Source: Chelatococcus reniformis (GTDB taxonomy: Bacteria > Pseudomonadota > Alphaproteobacteria > Rhizobiales > Beijerinckiaceae). Taken from it: a DNA stretch of 64,000 bases. Both the position numbers and the translations under genes were made by a program. Shown here piece by piece: positions 59,923 to 64,000 of this stretch; the stretch's first letter is position 1, and each line of letters starts with the position of its first letter. Under the pieces are notes generated by a model, which saw nothing but the letters and a program-made list of their open reading frames with translations, had not been told where the DNA came from and did not search any database. The stretch lies in the NCBI RefSeq assembly GCF_014640075.1, contig NZ_BMGG01000010.1, positions 1 through 64,000 of the forward strand. The letters are read 5' to 3'.

Positions 59923-60879
59923 TCAGATCCGCTCGATGATCTTCTCGCCGAACAGCCCCTGGGGTCGCACCAGGAGAACGGCGAGAGCAATGAAATAGGC
60001 GAGCCAGCTCTCGATGCCGCCGCCGACCAGGGGTCCCCAGTAGAACTCGCCCAGCTTCTCGCCGACGCCGATGATGAGGCCGCCGATGATGGCGCCGGGC
60101 ACCGACGTCAGGCCGCCGAGCACCAGAACCGGCAGCGCCTTGAGCGCGATGATCTCGAGCGCGAAGGACACCTCGGAGCGCGCGCCCCACATGATGCCGG
60201 CGGCGAGCGCCACCAGGCCTGCGGCAAACCAGACGATGACCCAGATCTGGTTGAGCGAGATGCCCACCGAGAGCGCCGCCTTGTGGCTGTCGGCGACCGC
60301 CCGGAGCGCCCGGCCGATGCGCGTGTTCTGGAAGAAGACGGCGAGGCCCGCCACCATCAGCGAGGCGATGATGGCGGCGGCGATGTCGATCTTCTGGAAC
60401 GACACCATGCCCCCGAGCATGGGCACGTCGACGACGCCGCGCGGCAGGAACAGCTGATCGGTGATCATCGCCTTCGGATTGCCGCCGAAGATGAGCTCGC
60501 CGAAGCCGATGAGGAAATAGGTGAGGCCGAAGGTGGCGATGAACAGGATGATGTCGGGCTGGTTGACCAGGGGCCGCAGCACCACCCGCTCGACGCCGAC
60601 GGCGAGCACGAACATGACGGCGACGGTGAGCGCCAGGGCCAGGAACGCCGGCACGCCCTTCTCGTGCAGGCCGACCAGGGTCAGCGCCGCGAACACCACC
60701 ATGATGCCTTGCGCGAAGTTGAACACGCCCGACGCCTTGAAGATCAGCACGAAGCCGAGGGCGATCAGCGCGTAGAGCACGCCCGACACCAGCCCGTCCC
60801 ACAGGGCCTGCACCAGGAGGTCCGGCGCGCCGGCCATCTGCACGAAGGGGTCGACGAAGATGGCGTAGAGGATGGTCAT
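59923..60879 (-). CDS. livH: LivH-type ABC transporter permease
   Basis: The 318-residue membrane protein shows LWDGLVSGVLYALIALGFVLIFKASGVFNFAQG, the LivH hallmark, and RIGRALRAVADSHKAALSVGI (coupling loop) and LGGLTSVPGAIIGGLIIGVGE. About eight helices. It is ten bases downstream of livG on the same strand and pairs with LivM. Confidence 0.92.
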   Translation of the reverse strand: MTILYAIFVDPFVQMAGAPDLLVQALWDGLVSGVLYALIALGFVLIFKASGVFNFAQGIMVVFAALTLVGLHEKGVPAFLALALTVAVMFVLAVGVERVVLRPLVNQPDIILFIATFGLTYFLIGFGELIFGGNPKAMITDQLFLPRGVVDVPMLGGMVSFQKIDIAAAIIASLMVAGLAVFFQNTRIGRALRAVADSHKAALSVGISLNQIWVIVWFAAGLVALAAGIMWGARSEVSFALEIIALKALPVLVLGGLTSVPGAIIGGLIIGVGEKLGEFYWGPLVGGGIESWLAYFIALAVLLVRPQGLFGEKIIERI

Positions 60880-60889
60880 CGCGGGCCCC

Positions 60890-61756
60890 TCAGTGCGCCA
60901 CGCCGAGGTAGGCGTCGATCACCTTCTGGTCGCGCTTCACCTCGTCCGGTGTGCCGTCGGCGATCTTGCGGCCGTACTCCAGCACGACGACGCGGTCGGA
61001 CAGGTCCATGACCACGCCCATGTCGTGCTCGATCAGTGCCACCGTGGTGCCGAACTCGTTGTTCACGTCGAGGATGAAGCGGCACATGTCCTCCTTCTCC
61101 TCCAGGTTCATGCCCGCCATCGGCTCATCCAGCAGCAACAGCTCCGGCTCCATGGCGAGGGCCCGGCCGAGCTCGACGCGCTTCTGGAGGCCGTAGGGGA
61201 GCTTGCCGACGGGCACCTTGCGGACCGCCTCGATATCGAGGAAGTCGATGATTTCCTCGACGAACTTGCGGTGCTCCACCTCCTCGGCCATGGCCGGGCC
61301 GTGGCGCCAGAGCTGCCAGAAAAAACCGCGCCGCATTTTCAACGCCCGACCGGTCATGATGTTGTCGAGCGTGGTCATGCCCTTGAACAGCGCCACGTTC
61401 TGGAAGGTGCGGGCGATACCCTGGGCGGCCGCCACCGAGGGCCGCATCTTGCTGCGGGTCTCCCCCTTGAAGGTGATGCGGCCGTCCTGCGGGTGGTAGA
61501 AGCCGTTGATGACGTTGAGCATCGACGTCTTGCCGGCGCCGTTGGGGCCGATGATGGCACGCACCTCGCCCTTGCGGATGTCGAAGGACACGTCGCTGAT
61601 CGCCTTGACCCCGCCGAAGCGCAGCGAGACGTTCTCGACCGCCAGCAGCACCTCGCCCGTCGATCGGCCGGGGGGCGCGGACGGGGCGCCGTCGGCCCGC
61701 TCCGCCCTGGGTTCCGCCTTGCGCATGGCGGTCTCGTTCGGACCCGGGCCGTTCAT
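60890..61756 (-). CDS. livG: LivG-type ABC transporter ATP-binding protein
   Basis: The 288-residue ATPase carries Walker A GPNGAGKTSMLNVINGFYHPQDG, the Q-loop region ARTFQNVALF, the signature LPYGLQKRVELGRALAMEPELLLLDEPMAGMN and IEHDMGVVMDLSDRVVVL. The ABC signature reads YGLQKR rather than LSGGQ, as common in this LivG subgroup. The first about 30 residues are a Pro/Ala-rich extension. Its ATG overlaps the acyl-CoA ligase stop by four bases. Confidence 0.92.
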   Translation of the reverse strand: MNGPGPNETAMRKAEPRAERADGAPSAPPGRSTGEVLLAVENVSLRFGGVKAISDVSFDIRKGEVRAIIGPNGAGKTSMLNVINGFYHPQDGRITFKGETRSKMRPSVAAAQGIARTFQNVALFKGMTTLDNIMTGRALKMRRGFFWQLWRHGPAMAEEVEHRKFVEEIIDFLDIEAVRKVPVGKLPYGLQKRVELGRALAMEPELLLLDEPMAGMNLEEKEDMCRFILDVNNEFGTTVALIEHDMGVVMDLSDRVVVLEYGRKIADGTPDEVKRDQKVIDAYLGVAH

Positions 61757-63726
61757 GCCGCGGCCTCCAGCACCGGCGCTGGCGTCGGCGTGGCGGCTGC
61801 GTCGCGGATGGCGACGCGGGCCGAGAGCATGCCCTTGCGTCCGTCCTCGAAGGTGACCTCGGTCGCGATGTCGGCAGCGGCGTCACCGGCGAACAGGGCG
61901 GCGATCAGCGGCTGGTAACGTTCGGCGACGACGTTGCGGCGCACCTTCTGGGTGCGCGTGAGCTCGCCGTCATCGGCGTCGAGCTCCTTGTGCAGGATGA
62001 GGAAACGCCGGATCTGCGCGGCCGCCATGGCCGGCTCCCGGGCGAGAGCGCGGTTGGTCTCGGCGATGTGCTCGCCGATCATGTCGTAGACGAGCGGGTG
62101 GCCGGCGAGCTCCTGGTAGGACCCGTAGACGATGTTGTTGCGCTCGGCCCAGTTGCCGACGGCGGTGAGGTCGATGTTGACGAAGCAGGCCACGAAGTCG
62201 CGGCCGTCCCCGAAGGTGACGGCCTCCTTGATGTTGGGGAAGAACTTAAGCTTGTTCTCGAGATACTTCGGCGCGAACAGGGCGCCGCCGGCGAGCCGGC
62301 CGACGTCCTTGGCCCGGTCGATGATCTTGAGCTGGCCGTCCGGCTCGAACACACCGGCGTCGCCTGTCCTGATGAAACCGTCGGGCGTCATCGCCTCGGC
62401 CGTCTTCTCCGCATCCTTGAAGTATTCGACGAACATGCCGGGCGACTTGAACTGCACCTCGCCGCTGTCGGCGATGCGGATCGCCACGTTCGGCGCCGGC
62501 GGCCCGACGGTGTCGGCGCGGACCCCGCCATCGGGCTGCGCCGTGACGTAGAGAAACGCCTCGGTCTGCCCGTAGAGCTGCTTCAGGTTGAGCCCGAGCG
62601 AGCGGTAGAACGAGAAGAGATCCGGCCCCACGGCCTCGCCGGCGGTATAGGCGGTGCGCACGCGCGACAGGCCGAGCATGTTCTTGAGCGGCGCGTAGAC
62701 CAGCAGGGCGCCGGCGCCGTAGAGCAGGCGGGCGCCCGCCGGCACGGGCCGGCCGTCGAGGATGGCCTCGCCGTAGCGCTTCGCCACCCCGATGAAATAG
62801 TGGAACAGGCGCTGCTTGAGCGCGCCGGCGTCCTCCATGCGGATCATGACGCGGGTGAGCAGATTCTCGAAGACGCGCGGCGGCGCGAAATAGAAGGTGG
62901 GGCCGATCTCCCTGAGATCCTGCTCCACCGTGTCCGGGGATTCCGGACAGGCGAGGCAGAAGCCTGCGACCAGCGCCTGTGCGAAATTGAGGTAGTGGTC
63001 GCCCACCCAGGCGAGCGGGAGGTAGGCCAGCGCCTCGTCCTTTTCGCTCAACCGGTCGAAGACGACCGTGTCCGCGGCGGCGGCGATGCAGCGGCCGGCC
63101 GCCAGCACCACGCCCTTCGAGCGGCCGGTGGTGCCGGAGGTGTAGAGGATGATGGAGGCATCGCGGCCAGACCCGGAGGCGATCTCCCCGTCGAGCCAGG
63201 CCGTGGCGTCGGTCTCTTCGGCGAGCGCGCGCCGGCCGGCGGCGATGACGTCGTCGATGGCGTGAAGCCGGCCGCGGTCGTAGTCGCGCAGCCCGCGCGG
63301 CTCGTCGTAAACGACCTGTTCCAGCTGCGCCAGCCGTGCCTGCACCGCCAGGACCTTGTCGACCTGCTCCTGGTCCTGGGCCACAGCAAAGCGCACCTCG
63401 GCGTGGGCGAGTACGTGGGCGAGTTCGTCCGCCACCGCGTCGCTATAGACCGGCACCGGCACGGCGCCGAGCGATTGGGCGGCGAGGAAAGTCCAATAGA
63501 GTCGCGGCCGGTTGCTGCCGACAACGGCGATGCGGTCGCCGCGCTTGAGGCCGAGCCGCGCCAGCCCAACGGCGTAGGCGCGGGTGCTCTCGTGCACCTC
63601 GGCCCACGTCCACGTCTGCCAGATGCCGCGATCCTTGTGGCGGAACGCCGGCCTCTGGCCGCGGACAGCGGCGTGATGCTGCAAAAGCTTGGCAAAGGTG
63701 TCGCCGGGTGGCGGCTCGGCCGTCAC
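61753..63726 (-). CDS. AMP-dependent long-chain-type acyl-CoA ligase
   Basis: The 657-residue adenylate-forming ligase has the P-loop YTSGTTGRSKGVVL, LPLAWVGDHYLNFAQAL, LYGQTEAFLYVTAQPDGG, and the hinge GFIRTGDAGVFEPDGQLKIIDRAKDV. It resembles FadD15-like bacterial ligases, which are longer than FadD. GTG 63726 has GGGAGG with a 5-base spacer. It is the first gene of the operon with livG, H, M, K, F and a PaaK-like ligase; the exact acid is unknown. Confidence 0.88.
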   Translation of the reverse strand: MTAEPPPGDTFAKLLQHHAAVRGQRPAFRHKDRGIWQTWTWAEVHESTRAYAVGLARLGLKRGDRIAVVGSNRPRLYWTFLAAQSLGAVPVPVYSDAVADELAHVLAHAEVRFAVAQDQEQVDKVLAVQARLAQLEQVVYDEPRGLRDYDRGRLHAIDDVIAAGRRALAEETDATAWLDGEIASGSGRDASIILYTSGTTGRSKGVVLAAGRCIAAAADTVVFDRLSEKDEALAYLPLAWVGDHYLNFAQALVAGFCLACPESPDTVEQDLREIGPTFYFAPPRVFENLLTRVMIRMEDAGALKQRLFHYFIGVAKRYGEAILDGRPVPAGARLLYGAGALLVYAPLKNMLGLSRVRTAYTAGEAVGPDLFSFYRSLGLNLKQLYGQTEAFLYVTAQPDGGVRADTVGPPAPNVAIRIADSGEVQFKSPGMFVEYFKDAEKTAEAMTPDGFIRTGDAGVFEPDGQLKIIDRAKDVGRLAGGALFAPKYLENKLKFFPNIKEAVTFGDGRDFVACFVNIDLTAVGNWAERNNIVYGSYQELAGHPLVYDMIGEHIAETNRALAREPAMAAAQIRRFLILHKELDADDGELTRTQKVRRNVVAERYQPLIAALFAGDAAADIATEVTFEDGRKGMLSARVAIRDAAATPTPAPVLEAAA

Positions 63727-63893
63727 GTGAACCTCCCGTTTCGCCCCGCGGGGCGTGTGCCGTCCGGATTTCGCTCCGGATCCTGATCGCCTCAGTTTGC
63801 AGAGGGAATGGGGCGGCGCAAGGCCGCCATTGACAGACAAGCCTATGACTTTATGACTATTCTCGGAGCTGTGTCTGCGCCGGGCCGGGCGGC

Positions 63894-64000
63894 TTATTCG
63901 CCGAGATGGGCCAGGCCCCTGAGATCGAGCACGGTGATGCCCTGCCGCTCGATCCGCAGCAGCCCGCGATCCTCCAGGTTCTGGAGCGCCTTGTTGGCGG
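63894..64000 (-). CDS. Crp/Fnr-type regulator, C-terminal fragment (gene continues beyond window)
   Basis: The minus-strand frame enters from the right edge and ends at TAA (63894-63896). The visible residues, ANKALQNLEDRGLLRIERQG then ITVLDLRGLAHLGE, match the end of the winged helix of Crp/Fnr-family regulators. It lies upstream of the acyl-CoA ligase operon in the same direction, with 167 bases between. The effector domain is outside the window. Confidence 0.7.
   Translation of the reverse strand, partial: ANKALQNLEDRGLLRIERQGITVLDLRGLAHLGE

Noticed and set aside
57362-59998. 878-codon plus-strand open frame opposite livK and livM
   Set aside because: It runs antisense to two clear transporter genes and has shadow-type composition.
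1-64000. CRISPR arrays, rRNA and tRNA genes
   Set aside because: No regularly spaced direct repeats and no tRNA-like or rRNA-like conserved segments were seen on reading both strands; a tRNA scan would settle this.

Overview
The window is a GC-rich (roughly 70 %) stretch of chromosome-like DNA. Aerobic-type cob genes, an ornithine-lipid acyltransferase, a NepR-like protein, an Ada/AlkA fusion and abundant short palindromic elements point to an alphaproteobacterium of the order Hyphomicrobiales (Rhizobiales). The genus cannot be fixed by eye. No rRNA, tRNA, CRISPR array or phage was seen. The only mobile-element trace is the 3' end of an IS1182-type transposase at the left edge.

Layout. 1-5.2 kb: transposase remnant, a tiny SANT-like protein, two VOC-fold proteins, an L,D-transpeptidase, an extensin-like protein and an alpha/beta hydrolase. 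5.4-20.6 kb: a large cobalamin cluster headed by a cobalamin riboswitch: a possible 19-residue leader, a DUF1636 protein, cobW, cobN, cobG, cobH, cobI, cobJ, then cobK (reverse), cobL, cobE, cobM, cbiD (reverse), cobB and cobS/cobV. Most neighbours overlap by 4 bases. The route is aerobic in type (CobG, CobN), but CbiD sits where CobF would be expected. 20.5-23.5 kb: divergent cueR/copA copper module with a clear CueR operator. 23.5-41.3 kb: mixed housekeeping and accessory genes: CaiB/BaiF CoA-transferase, OlsB-like acyltransferase, QueG, GST, UppP, endonuclease III, nitroreductase, an enoyl-CoA hydratase with a divergent TetR and operator, an unusual MerR-ATPase fusion, Nudix, a membrane protein with a degenerate GGDEF domain, and Ogt and Ada/AlkA alkylation repair.

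41.4-53.1 kb: a methylamine-type catabolic locus. purU, a GlnT/GmaS-type ligase and three glutamate-synthase-like genes (mgsC, mgsB, mgsA) run left. Four sarcosine-oxidase-like genes (mgdA, mgdB, mgdC, mgdD) and an XRE-cupin regulator run right. Together they fit the N-methylglutamate pathway: methylamine plus glutamate to gamma-glutamylmethylamide, to N-methylglutamate, then oxidation with release of a one-carbon unit that tetrahydrofolate and PurU can handle. An AT-rich divergent control region carries a 30-bp-spaced direct repeat.

53.2-64 kb: a dienelactone-hydrolase-like gene with a divergent AraC/GlxA-type regulator, then a leftward operon: acyl-CoA ligase, livG, livH, livM, livK, livF and a PaaK-like ligase. 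This probably imports an organic acid and activates it to a CoA thioester. The 3' end of a Crp/Fnr-type gene lies at the right edge.

A recurring theme is palindromic repeats that intrude on genes. One 117-bp element is inserted in frame in cobG. Others provide the stop codons of olsB-like, ada/alkA, purU and the araC-type gene.
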